Origin: Hongsoonwoonella zoysiae
Lineage (GTDB): Bacteria > Pseudomonadota > Alphaproteobacteria > Rhizobiales > Stappiaceae
Assembly: GCF_013266695.1 (NCBI RefSeq)
Contig: NZ_JABRXF010000003.1
Location: 372,001-436,000, forward strand
Length of the DNA stretch: 64,000 nt
Direction: 5' to 3'
The translations under genes were made by a program, and so were the position numbers. Under the pieces are notes generated by a model. The model saw only the letters and a program-made list of their open reading frames with translations. It did not search any database and was not told the origin of the DNA. The first letter of the stretch is position 1. The number at the start of each line of letters is the position of its first letter. This document shows, piece by piece, positions 43,072 to 51,961 of the stretch.

Positions 43072-45084
43072 AACCCCTCTCCATATTTTTCTCGGCATCC
43101 AATGCTTCGCTTGCCGTCTTGTTCGTGCGGTCATTGCTTCACTGAGAGGCGGTTCTCCGTTTTTCACACCGTTCATTCCCGGCCGTTTGGCAAGGCCATG
43201 CGGCGTTTTCTGCCAATGGTGAGGGCGACGGATGAATTCGAACACCGCGTGATAGAAAGCGAAGCTCTGCAAAAGCCAATAGACGGGGATTCCCATCACA
43301 TCGCGAGGCCGAAGCCTGATGCCACGCCTGGCGCCCCCCGAAATCATCCCCAGAAGAGAACCTGCATAACTCATCGAAAGCCCGCCGGCGGCAAGAGCTA
43401 CGATGCAATCTCCCGCCAGACTTCCCCGTAGCGGATAGGCGGCGAGGCCGGACAGGTGCAACCCGACGATCAATACGAAGATCGGATGAAGCGCCAGCGT
43501 CATGATGATCGAGGCGAAATAGACCAGTATGACGATCAGCCCCGGCTGGTCCAGGTCTCCCGCCAGCCTCGGCGGATCGCGAAAGGAAACCATAAGGGTT
43601 TGCAGCCATCCCTTCAGCCAGCGCGTCCTCTGTCCGTGCCAGACACGCCAGGTCAGCGGCGCTTCCTCGAACGTGGTGCTGTCCAGAACCTCCAGGCGGT
43701 AGCCATGCCGGCAAAGCCGGATGCCGAGGTCCGCATCCTCTGTCATGTTGAAGGGATCCCACCCTCCAACCCGCTCCAGCGCTTCGCGGCGAAAATGATT
43801 TGACGTACCTCCAAGTGGAATTGGCCAGCCTCGCGCGGCCAGCCACGGCAGAAAGCGATCGAAGAGCGCCGCATATTCAAGCGCGAACTGACGGACCAGA
43901 AACCGGTTGTCGACATGATCGACGGCAAGTTGAGCCTGAAGGGCCGCCACTTCCGCTGGAAGTTCGGCAAAGGCGCTGGCGGCCATCCGCAGTTGTTCTG
44001 GCCCAGGTCGGTCTTCGCCGTCGAATATGGTGACGAGTTCGCCTCTTGCTTGCGCAAGCCCATGTGTCAATGCGCGGGGCTTGGAGCGCGGAATACCGTC
44101 GGGCACGACGATGAGACGCATCCCGGCGCCAAGCTGTCGTTGAACCGCGCGACGGGTTTTTACATCATCCTCTTCCAGAAGAAATAGGATTTCCCTACGG
44201 GCAACCGGATAGTCGAGCCGCGAAAGAGCGTCGACGAGTGAACCCGCCACGGCCTCCTCGCGGTGCAGCGGGACCAGTACCGAGTAGAACGGCAGCAGTT
44301 CATCCGGCAAGCGCGAGGACGGTTTTAGCGGTGGTCTTGCGGATAGTGCGGATGCGGTGCGCGCGGTGGCGAGCGCGATACTGCTTCCCGTAGTCACGAC
44401 CGAGGTGAAAAGAGCCAATATCTCCGGCGGAACGGTCATCCCGGCGGCTGTGAACGCTGCTGCGACACCGTAAAACCAGCTCTGTTCGGGCGACAGCCTG
44501 ATGCTGGCGGAGAATTCAGGATGCCGAACTTTGAGCCGGAGCGCCGGATCGGACTCCATTACTGCAGATTCGATTCCATCCCGGCTGGCGAAACAAACCT
44601 GATGGCGAAGGGGTTCGTATTTATTGAAAAACTTCAAAAGGGCCGGCAAGCATTCCGGCGATGGAACGACGACCAGCTTTTCCGCTCCGTCAATCCGCTT
44701 GCCAAGCGCCAAAGGACCGGTCAGCCTATCGATTTTTCCTCGAACCGGGTCCCCTATTCCACGCACGCTGAACGTGCCCGCGGGGAGAAAAGGCACCCCG
44801 CACAATTCCGCTGCCACGCTGCACCAGGCTTCTTGAGAAATATAACCGCCATCAAGAAGAATACGGGCCGGTGCGAGCTTCGATCGCACGGATGCCGCAT
44901 ACGCGTGTGATGCGAGAACGCCGCTGAAGCCACGTCTGACAAGGCAGGCCAGATCCGGGTGAATGCGCTGCTCTCGCGCCGTATGCCTTTCGGCGTGAAC
45001 CCTCCCGGTGCCATCTTCGATTCCGGTACCGGAATTTCGTGATAATGTGCGCTCGCTAGTGAACAGGTCCGGATCAAATCGCAA
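43060..45084 (-). CDS. Membrane glycosyltransferase family 2 with an MshEN-like N-terminal domain
   Basis: Up to 674 residues. An N-terminal part (about 45-150) with ARILLDGGYISQEAWCSVAAELCGVPFLP resembles the MshEN/T2SSE N-terminal module. A hydrophobic pair (205-245) leads to a GT-A domain with D1/D2 (LEEDDV, FDGED at 355-358), TED (448-450) and QRTRW (485-489), the processive GT2 set. Four or so membrane helices follow. Predicted to build a surface beta-glycan. The first in-frame start is TTG at 45084; the next candidate is GTG at 44889. The stop codon (43060-43062) is inside the tRNA-Gly acceptor stem. It diverges from the solute-binding protein gene. Confidence 0.85.
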   Translation of the reverse strand: MRFDPDLFTSERTLSRNSGTGIEDGTGRVHAERHTAREQRIHPDLACLVRRGFSGVLASHAYAASVRSKLAPARILLDGGYISQEAWCSVAAELCGVPFLPAGTFSVRGIGDPVRGKIDRLTGPLALGKRIDGAEKLVVVPSPECLPALLKFFNKYEPLRHQVCFASRDGIESAVMESDPALRLKVRHPEFSASIRLSPEQSWFYGVAAAFTAAGMTVPPEILALFTSVVTTGSSIALATARTASALSARPPLKPSSRLPDELLPFYSVLVPLHREEAVAGSLVDALSRLDYPVARREILFLLEEDDVKTRRAVQRQLGAGMRLIVVPDGIPRSKPRALTHGLAQARGELVTIFDGEDRPGPEQLRMAASAFAELPAEVAALQAQLAVDHVDNRFLVRQFALEYAALFDRFLPWLAARGWPIPLGGTSNHFRREALERVGGWDPFNMTEDADLGIRLCRHGYRLEVLDSTTFEEAPLTWRVWHGQRTRWLKGWLQTLMVSFRDPPRLAGDLDQPGLIVILVYFASIIMTLALHPIFVLIVGLHLSGLAAYPLRGSLAGDCIVALAAGGLSMSYAGSLLGMISGGARRGIRLRPRDVMGIPVYWLLQSFAFYHAVFEFIRRPHHWQKTPHGLAKRPGMNGVKNGEPPLSEAMTARTRRQAKHWMPRKIWRGVWSG

Positions 45085-45097
45085 TGCTTCTTAAACT

Positions 45098-45111
45098 CCC
45101 GACCGGTCGGG
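45098..45111. promoter_or_regulatory. Perfect 14-bp palindrome in the glycosyltransferase/solute-binding divergon
   Basis: CCCGACCGGTCGGG, a perfect palindrome, lies between the two possible starts of the divergent genes (45084 minus and 45132 plus). It may be an operator. No regulator gene is adjacent. Confidence 0.4.
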
Positions 45112-45131
45112 CTTCCACCCGAAACGATCGG

Positions 45132-46040
45132 ATGGAATCCGCAGGTTATCTTGGGCGATCTGGAAAAACGCGCATTTCTCCCGTGGTATCGGCAATCCTT
45201 ACGCTGTCACTCTATGCGTGCATTTGCACGCTTTCAATACTCATGGTCGCGAACCGGAGTCTCGCTCAAACTTCGGGAGACTTTCCCGTTCCGCCGAATT
45301 TCTGGGATCCCAGGGCCACGACGGAAGAAACGGGCGTCCCGCCGGAGACAATCCAATTTCTGGCGACCGACGATTATCCGCCCTTTTCCTTTCGCGACTC
45401 GACGGGCCGTCTGACCGGCTTCAATATCGACCTTGCGCGCGCGATATGCGAGGAGTTGAACAGCGCATGCTCCATGCGCATCAAATCTTTCGACGCACTG
45501 ATTCCCGCGCTTATGCGCGAAGAAGGCGACGCTATAATCGCGGGCCTCGCACCGACCGAGGCCAACCTCAAGACCATGCGCTTTTCGGATACTTACGTCG
45601 GACTGCCCGCTCGTTTCGTCGCACGGCGCGGTGAAGAGGTGCTTGCAATCCCCGAAGAGCTCGACGGAGAAACGATCGCTGTGGTCGCGGGCACCGTGCA
45701 CGAAAGGTTTCTCCAGCGCTTCTTCACACTGTCGGATATCACCACATATGAAACGCGCGAGGAAGCGCGCGCAGCACTTATGGAAGGCAAGGCAAAGGTC
45801 TATTTCGGCGACGGGCTGTCACTGTCGTTCTGGCTGAATGGAGCCGCCTCGCGGGACTGTTGCGAGTTTGCCGGCGGACCATGGCTGGAACCGGGCTATT
45901 TCGACCGGGGCCTCGCTATCGCCTTTCGGGCTGACGACGTATTGCGCCAGCGTGCCATCGACGATGCCTTGCGCCGCCTTCAGGCCAAGGGAACCTATTC
46001 CGAGCTTTACCTGCGCTATTTCCCCATCAGCTTCTATTGA
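45132..46040 (+). CDS. Periplasmic solute-binding protein (SBP_bac_3-like)
   Basis: About 302 residues. A signal sequence with a long hydrophobic core (SAILTLSLYACICTLSILMV) ends at SLAQ|TSGD. The mature part is an extracellular solute-binding protein of the family 3 type: TIQFLATDDYPPFSF, GFNIDLARAICEEL, PALMREEGDAIIAGLAP, VYFGDGLSLSFWL. It binds small polar ligands such as amino acids or organic acids. No ABC permease is adjacent, so it may feed a sensor or a distant transporter. ATG at 45132 is taken because 45084 would overlap the start of the divergent gene, but the latter cannot be excluded. Confidence 0.78.
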   Translation: MESAGYLGRSGKTRISPVVSAILTLSLYACICTLSILMVANRSLAQTSGDFPVPPNFWDPRATTEETGVPPETIQFLATDDYPPFSFRDSTGRLTGFNIDLARAICEELNSACSMRIKSFDALIPALMREEGDAIIAGLAPTEANLKTMRFSDTYVGLPARFVARRGEEVLAIPEELDGETIAVVAGTVHERFLQRFFTLSDITTYETREEARAALMEGKAKVYFGDGLSLSFWLNGAASRDCCEFAGGPWLEPGYFDRGLAIAFRADDVLRQRAIDDALRRLQAKGTYSELYLRYFPISFY

Positions 46041-46062
46041 CCAAAAATCAGGACCGGTCCGG

Positions 46063-46713
46063 ATGACAGACTTTCTATGGACGCGCCCTCAAAGTGCGCC
46101 CGTTTCCACGCTTTTGCTTGCCCACGGGGCCGGCGCGGCCATGGACAGCGCCTTCATGAACCGCTTTTGCGAGGCCGCGGCCGAGAAGGGCATTCTGACA
46201 GCCCGCTTCGAATTCGCTTACATGGCCGCCCGGCGAAGCGGCGGCAAGGAAGCCCCTCCCCCACGCGCCGAAAAGCTCGTGCCGGAATATCAGCGTGCGG
46301 TCCAGGACCTGTTGGCGGATACCGAGGGGCAGATCCTGATCGGTGGTAAATCGATGGGCGGGAGAGTTGCCGCGATGCTTTGCGGCAGCACTTCCTGTCC
46401 GAAACGGGTCAGCGGGCTTATATGCCTCGGCTATCCGTTCCACCCGACGGGAAAACCGGATCAATGGCGCCTTGAACCCTTGCAGGAAAACCGGAGGCCG
46501 GCGCTCATCCTGCAAGGAGAGCGCGATCCGTTCGGCAGCAAGGAAGAAATCAGGGCGATTGCCCTGCCCGATCTGATCGGCATCGATTGGCTTGAGGACG
46601 GCAACCACGATTTCGGGCCGCGCGGCAAATCGCCGGCCACATGGGAAGGCAACATCGAACTCGCAGCCCGAAAGGCAGGCGAGTTCGCACAAGGGATCAT
46701 CCGCAAGGGTTAG
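46063..46713 (+). CDS. Alpha/beta-hydrolase (KANL3/Tex30-like)
   Basis: A 216-residue alpha/beta hydrolase. The oxyanion loop is LAHGAGAAMDS (19-29), the nucleophile Ser97 is in GGKSMGGR, the acid lies in GERDPFG and the histidine in NHDFGPR. The family (KAT8 NSL subunit 3/Tex30-type) has no well-defined substrate in bacteria. The gene begins 22 bp after the solute-binding protein on the same strand, so the two may be co-transcribed. ATG at 46063 is taken in preference to long upstream readings. Confidence 0.85.
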   Translation: MTDFLWTRPQSAPVSTLLLAHGAGAAMDSAFMNRFCEAAAEKGILTARFEFAYMAARRSGGKEAPPPRAEKLVPEYQRAVQDLLADTEGQILIGGKSMGGRVAAMLCGSTSCPKRVSGLICLGYPFHPTGKPDQWRLEPLQENRRPALILQGERDPFGSKEEIRAIALPDLIGIDWLEDGNHDFGPRGKSPATWEGNIELAARKAGEFAQGIIRKG

Positions 46714-46775
46714 AGCGCTTTCCAAGAAAGCGGGGGCGCTTTCGTGATCGGAATTCGCTCCACGATCAATATCTT

Positions 46776-46824
46776 GAGCATATCCTTGTCGCGAAGTCCG
46801 ACTCAGATTTGGCGGGATATGCTC
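46776..46824. repeat. Intergenic inverted repeat (GAGCATATCC / GGATATGCTC)
   Basis: Two perfect 10-bp arms 29 bp apart, between the stops of the hydrolase and RND genes. It resembles the dispersed GAGCAT..ATGCTC palindromes of Hyphomicrobiales and probably acts as a two-way terminator or stabiliser. Confidence 0.65.
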
Positions 46825-46827
46825 TGG

Positions 46828-49800
46828 TTATTCGGCGGGTGTGATGTCGCGCGCCGACGACACGTCTTGCACGCGTTGCGGTTTCAGCGTGAAAAGACCG
46901 GCAATGTCGGCGCCGATACCCATCAGCACCGGCACGAGAATGAGGACCAAAACGGTCGCCGAGGCAAGGCCGAACACAATCGTAATCGCCATCGGCATCA
47001 GGAATTGCGCCTGCAGGCTCCTCTCGAAAAGAAGCGGCATCAACCCGCCGATTGTCGTCAACGACGTCAGAAGAACCGCCCGTAACCTGTCTTGCGACGC
47101 GCCGATGGCAGCCTGGGCAATATTCTCGCCTTCGGCCAGCCGCTCGTCGGTTCGCGCGACCAGGATGATGGAATCATTGACGAGAATGCCGGCCAGGCCG
47201 AGAAGCCCGATCATGCTCAGGATCGTCAGATCGAAACCCATGAGGTAATGCCCGCCGATCGCGCCGACGACGCCGAACGGAATGATCGCCATGACGGCGA
47301 GCGGGCGCGAATAGCTTGCGAAGATCGCGGCAAGGATCAGGTAAATGGCGACGAGGGCCGCAATCGTACCGAGTTGCAAATCCGCGAAAGCATCCTCCCG
47401 CTCTTCTTCGCGGCCCGAAAACTTGTAGCCAATGCCGTATTTGTCCGCGACAGCCTGGATCTTGCCTGACGAAAGGTCGCGCACGATTTCGATGTTCGAA
47501 GTCACCTCGCGATCGACATCCGCGGTCACGCTTACCGTCGTTTTGCCATCGCGGCGCTGAATGACGGAAAATCCCTGCCGGTCGGAAAGCGTTACGACCT
47601 CGCTCAACGGCACGAATTCGCCGTTCGGCGCCTTCAATGAGAGGTCTCGCAGCATGCTTGCGCCGGCCTTCTCCTGCATCTGCTGAACGCGGATCGTGAT
47701 CTCTTCCTCACCTCGCGCAAAACGACGGGGAACAGCTCCTTCGAATGCATTGCGTATCTGGCGCGCCGCGCTTTCGACCGTGAAGCCCAACGCCCGCCCA
47801 CGTTGCGTCAGTTCCATGACGAGTTCGGGTTTGCCGTGGGCAAGATCATCCGACACGCCTGAAACGCCCGGGTATTCGCTCAGAAGTTCCTGCACTTCCA
47901 GCGCCGCCGCTTTCAGAACCTCAGGCGCTGCGTCCAGCAGGCGGATATCGAGATCGCGTCCGGGCGGGCCGCCGCGCCGCTCGTAGATCGAAAGGCGGCT
48001 GACGCCGGCGATAGGCGGCACCTTTCTGCGCCACGCCTTGACGATTTCCGGCGTACGCACCGTCCTGTATTCCGACGCCGTGAGTTGAACATCGATCCCG
48101 GCGACGTTATCGCCACGGTTGAACCCGGCCTGGCCCAGCGTTGCGAAGGAAGCGACCACCAGCGGCTCGTCGCGTCCTTCCGTCAGTGCGCTTTCGGCGT
48201 CGCGCAGGGCACCTTCGATCGCCTTGAGCGCATCGATGGAATCCTGCTCGTCGATACCGGGATTGAAGTAGATCGTGGCTGTGATGTTCTCCGCTTCCGG
48301 CGAGGGAAAGAACACAAAGCCGACGCGCCCGCCGCGAACGAGCCCAGCGCAGATGATCAGCGAACCGATGACCAGCGCCACCGTGACATAACGCCAGTTG
48401 AAGGCAAGCGTGACGACGCCCTTGAACGGACGATCCCGGAACCAGCCGAAAGCTGCATCGAAATTGCGACGGAAGAGGCCTGGATGATCGACAACACCCC
48501 GGCCTGCTTCGGCACGCCGCCGCAAGGACAGGGCTGCTTCGAGGGCCAGGGCCATGAGAAAGAACGCGCCAATCACGCCGGCATCAAAGGCAATTTCGCC
48601 GAGCGCCTCGCGCCAGGAGCGGGCGGGCACGGCCAACCAGTCGAGATAGGGCGGGACGGCGATATCCGGTCGGCCGGCAAGCGCGATGATGAAAAGGGAA
48701 GGCGCGCCGGCGATCATGATCACCCGCCACCAGTTCCACGAAGGACGCCCGGCAAGCGAACTGGCGAGATGACCCGGCAGGACAAAGAAACATTCGACGA
48801 GACTTGCGATCACCACGGCGACAACGACGAGCGGCAGCACCCCCATGATCTGGCCGATGGCATCTCCGATCAACAGGATCGGCAGAAAGGCGGCGACCGT
48901 GGTCAGGCTTGCCGCAGTGACGGGCATGATCATCCGCCCCGCCCCGTTTTCCGCGGCCGTGACCGGCGTGTCGCCCATTGCGCTTCGCGTCGCCGTATGT
49001 TCGCCGACGACGATGGCATCGTCCACGATGATGCCAAGCGTCATGATGAGTGCGAAGAGCGAGATCATGTTGATCGTCTCGCCCATGACCCAGAGGATGC
49101 CGATTGTCGCCAAGACGGCCACAGGTATGCCGGCCGCCACCCAGAACGCGATACGCGCGTTCAAGAAGGCGAAAAGTATCAGCACGACGAGGATCAGCCC
49201 GCTCAGACCGTTTTCAACGAGCAGCATGATCCTGTCGTTGAGCAGGTCGGCGCGGACCTCGTATTTCACCAGTTCCAGGCTCTGCGGCAGTTGCGGCGCT
49301 ATCTCCGTCAGATATTCGTCGAGGATCTGGTTCGTCTTCAACGTATCGGCGCTGGCCGAGCGCTGAACGGTCAACTCGACCGCACGCAGGCCGTCGGAAA
49401 ACCCTTGCGCCTGAGCCTCGTCGAACTGCTTTTCCACCTTGCCGATATCGCCGATACGGATTTTTTCGCCGGTTGGAAAGGTCTTGATGTCGATCTTCGC
49501 GATCGCCTGCGGCGAGGTGGTATCGGCAACGGCCCTGATCTGCCGCTCGACACCGCCTTTTATATCACCGGAGGGCAGATCGCGCGTGTTCTGGGCGATC
49601 TTTTCGGCGACATCGGCGATCGTCAGGTCAAGGCGCCTCAGTTCGCGTTCCGGCAAGAGCGCAACATATTCCGTGTCGCGAAAGCCCGAAAACTCCACCT
49701 TGTCGATGCCCCGGTCGATCAACCCGTCGCGTATCTGGCGGGCAAAGGCTTTCAGCGCATCCTCCGAAAACGGCCCGCGCAGGGCCACCCTTGCCACGCT

Positions 49801-50229
49801 GTCGAACCAGTTGGAGACCGAAACGACGGGAACTTCGGAATCTTCGGGCAGCGTCGTGATGCCGGAAATCGCCTGATCGACATCCGATAGCGCCTTTTGC
49901 ATATCCGCGCCGTCAATGAACTCAAGACGGACCGAGGCCACTCCCTCGCGCGCATAGGAAGTGATCTCCTTGACGTTGTCGATGAAGCGCAACTCCGGTT
50001 CAACCGCCTGGAGAATGTTGTTTTCAACGTCTTCCGCGCTGGCACCCGGCCAACTGACCGAGACGTTGATACGGTCGGTCACGATCTGTGGAAAGAATTC
50101 AGTGTTGAGCTTGGCGATCGCAAATGCTCCGAAGAGGATCATCATCGCCATGACGAGGTTGGCGGCGTTCGGGTGCCGGATGAAACGGCCGATGAGACCA
50201 ACAGGGCGCAGCCCGCGCGTTGCCATCAC
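46828..50229 (-). CDS. RND-family efflux transporter permease (HAE1-like)
   Basis: A 1133-residue inner-membrane pump. The N-terminus (RHPNAANLVMAMMILFGAFAIAKLNTEFFP) is RND-typical. The proton-relay acids are D403 and D404 (TLGIIVDDAIVVGEH), and the second half has the FASYSRPLAVMAIIPFGVVGA region. Two large periplasmic loops separate the halves. Between TM6 and TM7 there are two extra hydrophobic segments (about 501-518 and 549-568) that normal 12-TM RND pumps lack. The start overlaps the stop of the adaptor gene (ATGA), so adaptor and pump are made together. No outer-membrane channel gene is present here. Confidence 0.93.
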   Translation of the reverse strand: MMATRGLRPVGLIGRFIRHPNAANLVMAMMILFGAFAIAKLNTEFFPQIVTDRINVSVSWPGASAEDVENNILQAVEPELRFIDNVKEITSYAREGVASVRLEFIDGADMQKALSDVDQAISGITTLPEDSEVPVVSVSNWFDSVARVALRGPFSEDALKAFARQIRDGLIDRGIDKVEFSGFRDTEYVALLPERELRRLDLTIADVAEKIAQNTRDLPSGDIKGGVERQIRAVADTTSPQAIAKIDIKTFPTGEKIRIGDIGKVEKQFDEAQAQGFSDGLRAVELTVQRSASADTLKTNQILDEYLTEIAPQLPQSLELVKYEVRADLLNDRIMLLVENGLSGLILVVLILFAFLNARIAFWVAAGIPVAVLATIGILWVMGETINMISLFALIMTLGIIVDDAIVVGEHTATRSAMGDTPVTAAENGAGRMIMPVTAASLTTVAAFLPILLIGDAIGQIMGVLPLVVVAVVIASLVECFFVLPGHLASSLAGRPSWNWWRVIMIAGAPSLFIIALAGRPDIAVPPYLDWLAVPARSWREALGEIAFDAGVIGAFFLMALALEAALSLRRRAEAGRGVVDHPGLFRRNFDAAFGWFRDRPFKGVVTLAFNWRYVTVALVIGSLIICAGLVRGGRVGFVFFPSPEAENITATIYFNPGIDEQDSIDALKAIEGALRDAESALTEGRDEPLVVASFATLGQAGFNRGDNVAGIDVQLTASEYRTVRTPEIVKAWRRKVPPIAGVSRLSIYERRGGPPGRDLDIRLLDAAPEVLKAAALEVQELLSEYPGVSGVSDDLAHGKPELVMELTQRGRALGFTVESAARQIRNAFEGAVPRRFARGEEEITIRVQQMQEKAGASMLRDLSLKAPNGEFVPLSEVVTLSDRQGFSVIQRRDGKTTVSVTADVDREVTSNIEIVRDLSSGKIQAVADKYGIGYKFSGREEEREDAFADLQLGTIAALVAIYLILAAIFASYSRPLAVMAIIPFGVVGAIGGHYLMGFDLTILSMIGLLGLAGILVNDSIILVARTDERLAEGENIAQAAIGASQDRLRAVLLTSLTTIGGLMPLLFERSLQAQFLMPMAITIVFGLASATVLVLILVPVLMGIGADIAGLFTLKPQRVQDVSSARDITPAE

Positions 50230-51656
50230 TCAGCTCCTTCGCCCTGCTCAGGCGAACGGGCGGCAGTCTCCCCGCCGACCCGGCGGTCTTCGCGGCCACG
50301 CGCAGCATTGTTCTGGTCGACGACCTTCAGCCCTTCCCCCGCCTCGGCAATGCGCGTGGCGACGATCACATCACCATCCCGAAGGTCGCCTTTGACGATT
50401 AGATGGGATTCGTCGAAGGCAAGCACCTCGACGTCCCGGCGCTCTGTCCTGCCGTCCACGACGACAAAGACATGGTCCGCACCGTAAAGGGCGGCTTCGG
50501 GAATGCGGGCGGTGTCATGATAGGTCTGATCCGCGAGCCTGGCCTCCACGAAAGCGCCGGGTCTTAGCGGCGTCTTGCCATCTTCCATCGTTACTTTCGC
50601 GTAGGCATCCACGCCGCCGCGCGCGAGCGCGACATCGGCACCAACACGATCGATGGTCGCCCGATAGACGACAGGCTCGCGGCCGATATACCAGACGACC
50701 TTTACCGGGCGCCCGATCACCGTGCCGGCGTCGGCGACAATACGGCCATATTGATTGTCCGACAGCGTCAGCCGAACTTCCAGGTCGTCCCGATCGTAGA
50801 GCGTGGCCACGACGTCGTTGACGCCGACGAGCCGGCCGACGCCCGCAGCTTCGGTGCGCACGATCCCGCCGAATGGCGCTTTCAACACCGTATCGGCAAG
50901 GTTTCGCTCAGCTTCCCGCACGCGCCATTCAAGCCGATCTAAGGCGGCAGCCTGCTGTTCCACCTTGGCCTCGGCTACCGCCACCGCGTTGCGCCTCTGT
51001 TCCACGGCCTGCCTGCGCTGTGAGAGCAGAAGTTCGCGCTCTTCGACGGTACGTTGCGTCAACGCGCCACTTTCAAGAAGTTGTTTCGCCCTGTCGAAAT
51101 CCTTGCGGGCGAACTCCAGCTGTTCCTGTGCCCGCTCCAGGTTGTCCCGTTCCGTTGCGATGAGGCCCTGGTTTTCGACCTGACGCGCACGCGCTTCGGC
51201 AAGATTGGCCTTCGCTTCGACCAGCGCACCCTCATAATCGAACCGGTCTATGCGTACGAGTTCCTCCCCCTTGGCGACAAAGCCGCCCGCCTTGAGGTTT
51301 TCGGAGTTGTAGACGATCTCGCCTGCCACGAGCGCCCTCAGATCAACAGTACGCGCGGCCACGATTTCCCCGTAGAGGTTTAGCACCGGGGCATGGTCGG
51401 CGATCTGGACCGGGGCCATATCGACGACGTATTCCGTCTCCCGCCGTTCCCGCTGGGGCACATCCGGTTTCGTCAGGATGAAATAACGCATTCCCTGATA
51501 GGCGCCGAAAAGGATTGCGGCGACGAGCAGCGTCTGGAGCAGCGCCTTGAAGACGAGCACAAGTCGGCCCGTACGGCGAGGGGCTTCAGCCTCGTGCCGC
51601 TCGAGAGAAACCGCCCGCCCTTCTTCAGTCCGTTCGTCCTGCAACTGCTTCAACAT
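50226..51656 (-). CDS. RND efflux periplasmic adaptor subunit (membrane fusion protein)
   Basis: A 476-residue protein. One membrane helix (~30-52) follows an N-terminal charged stretch. Then comes a split lipoyl-like domain (LYGEIVAARTVDLRALVAGEIV, APFGGIVRTEAAGVGRLVG), a long coiled-coil hairpin between (EAKANLAEARARQVEN... ), a beta-barrel and a C-terminal part. It links the pump to an outer-membrane channel. It is upstream of, and coupled to, the RND gene on the minus strand. Confidence 0.9.
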   Translation of the reverse strand: MLKQLQDERTEEGRAVSLERHEAEAPRRTGRLVLVFKALLQTLLVAAILFGAYQGMRYFILTKPDVPQRERRETEYVVDMAPVQIADHAPVLNLYGEIVAARTVDLRALVAGEIVYNSENLKAGGFVAKGEELVRIDRFDYEGALVEAKANLAEARARQVENQGLIATERDNLERAQEQLEFARKDFDRAKQLLESGALTQRTVEERELLLSQRRQAVEQRRNAVAVAEAKVEQQAAALDRLEWRVREAERNLADTVLKAPFGGIVRTEAAGVGRLVGVNDVVATLYDRDDLEVRLTLSDNQYGRIVADAGTVIGRPVKVVWYIGREPVVYRATIDRVGADVALARGGVDAYAKVTMEDGKTPLRPGAFVEARLADQTYHDTARIPEAALYGADHVFVVVDGRTERRDVEVLAFDESHLIVKGDLRDGDVIVATRIAEAGEGLKVVDQNNAARGREDRRVGGETAARSPEQGEGAE

Positions 51657-51888
51657 TCACGTCACTGTCCGCTCGGCCGCATTGATCCGGAGCCCATTCC
51701 ACGAAAGCCGAGGCGTTTTCACGACCGGAAACCGCTCCAGATTCAATATGCTCTTAAGTTATAGGGCATTTCCCGCCGAACGGATTGACGAGCCGCAATT
51801 TCGGGAAGGAACGGGAATTCCCTCGAGGATTAGAAGACGTAAGCCGCGTTGCAGCGCAACAATATTCCTGTATCAAAATGTCGCCAAA
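51657..51888. other. Intergenic region upstream of the RND operon
   Basis: About 230 bp with no supported gene. It holds the minus-strand promoter of the RND operon. A GCGTTTTCACGACCGGAAACCGC stretch (near 51713-51735) is inverted-repeat-like, resembling other dispersed short palindromes. Nothing else was seen. Confidence 0.45.
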
Positions 51889-51921
51889 GAAAAACCGCCG
51901 CCGCCCCGGAGGGACGGCGGC
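51889..51921 (-). terminator. Intrinsic terminator of the hslO unit
   Basis: On the minus strand, GCCGCCG-T-CCC-TCC-GGGG-CGGCGGC is followed by GGTTTTTCTTT. It lies ~40 bp after the hslO stop and ends the argD-argF-hslO transcript. Confidence 0.85.
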
Positions 51922-51961
51922 TCTTTCTTGCAATCATGCGAAGGGGCGTTTCATCGGTCGA

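Noticed and set aside
48085-49890. A long antisense open frame within the RND gene
   Set aside because: It mirrors the coding frame of a clear RND permease and has no start signal or recognisable domain.
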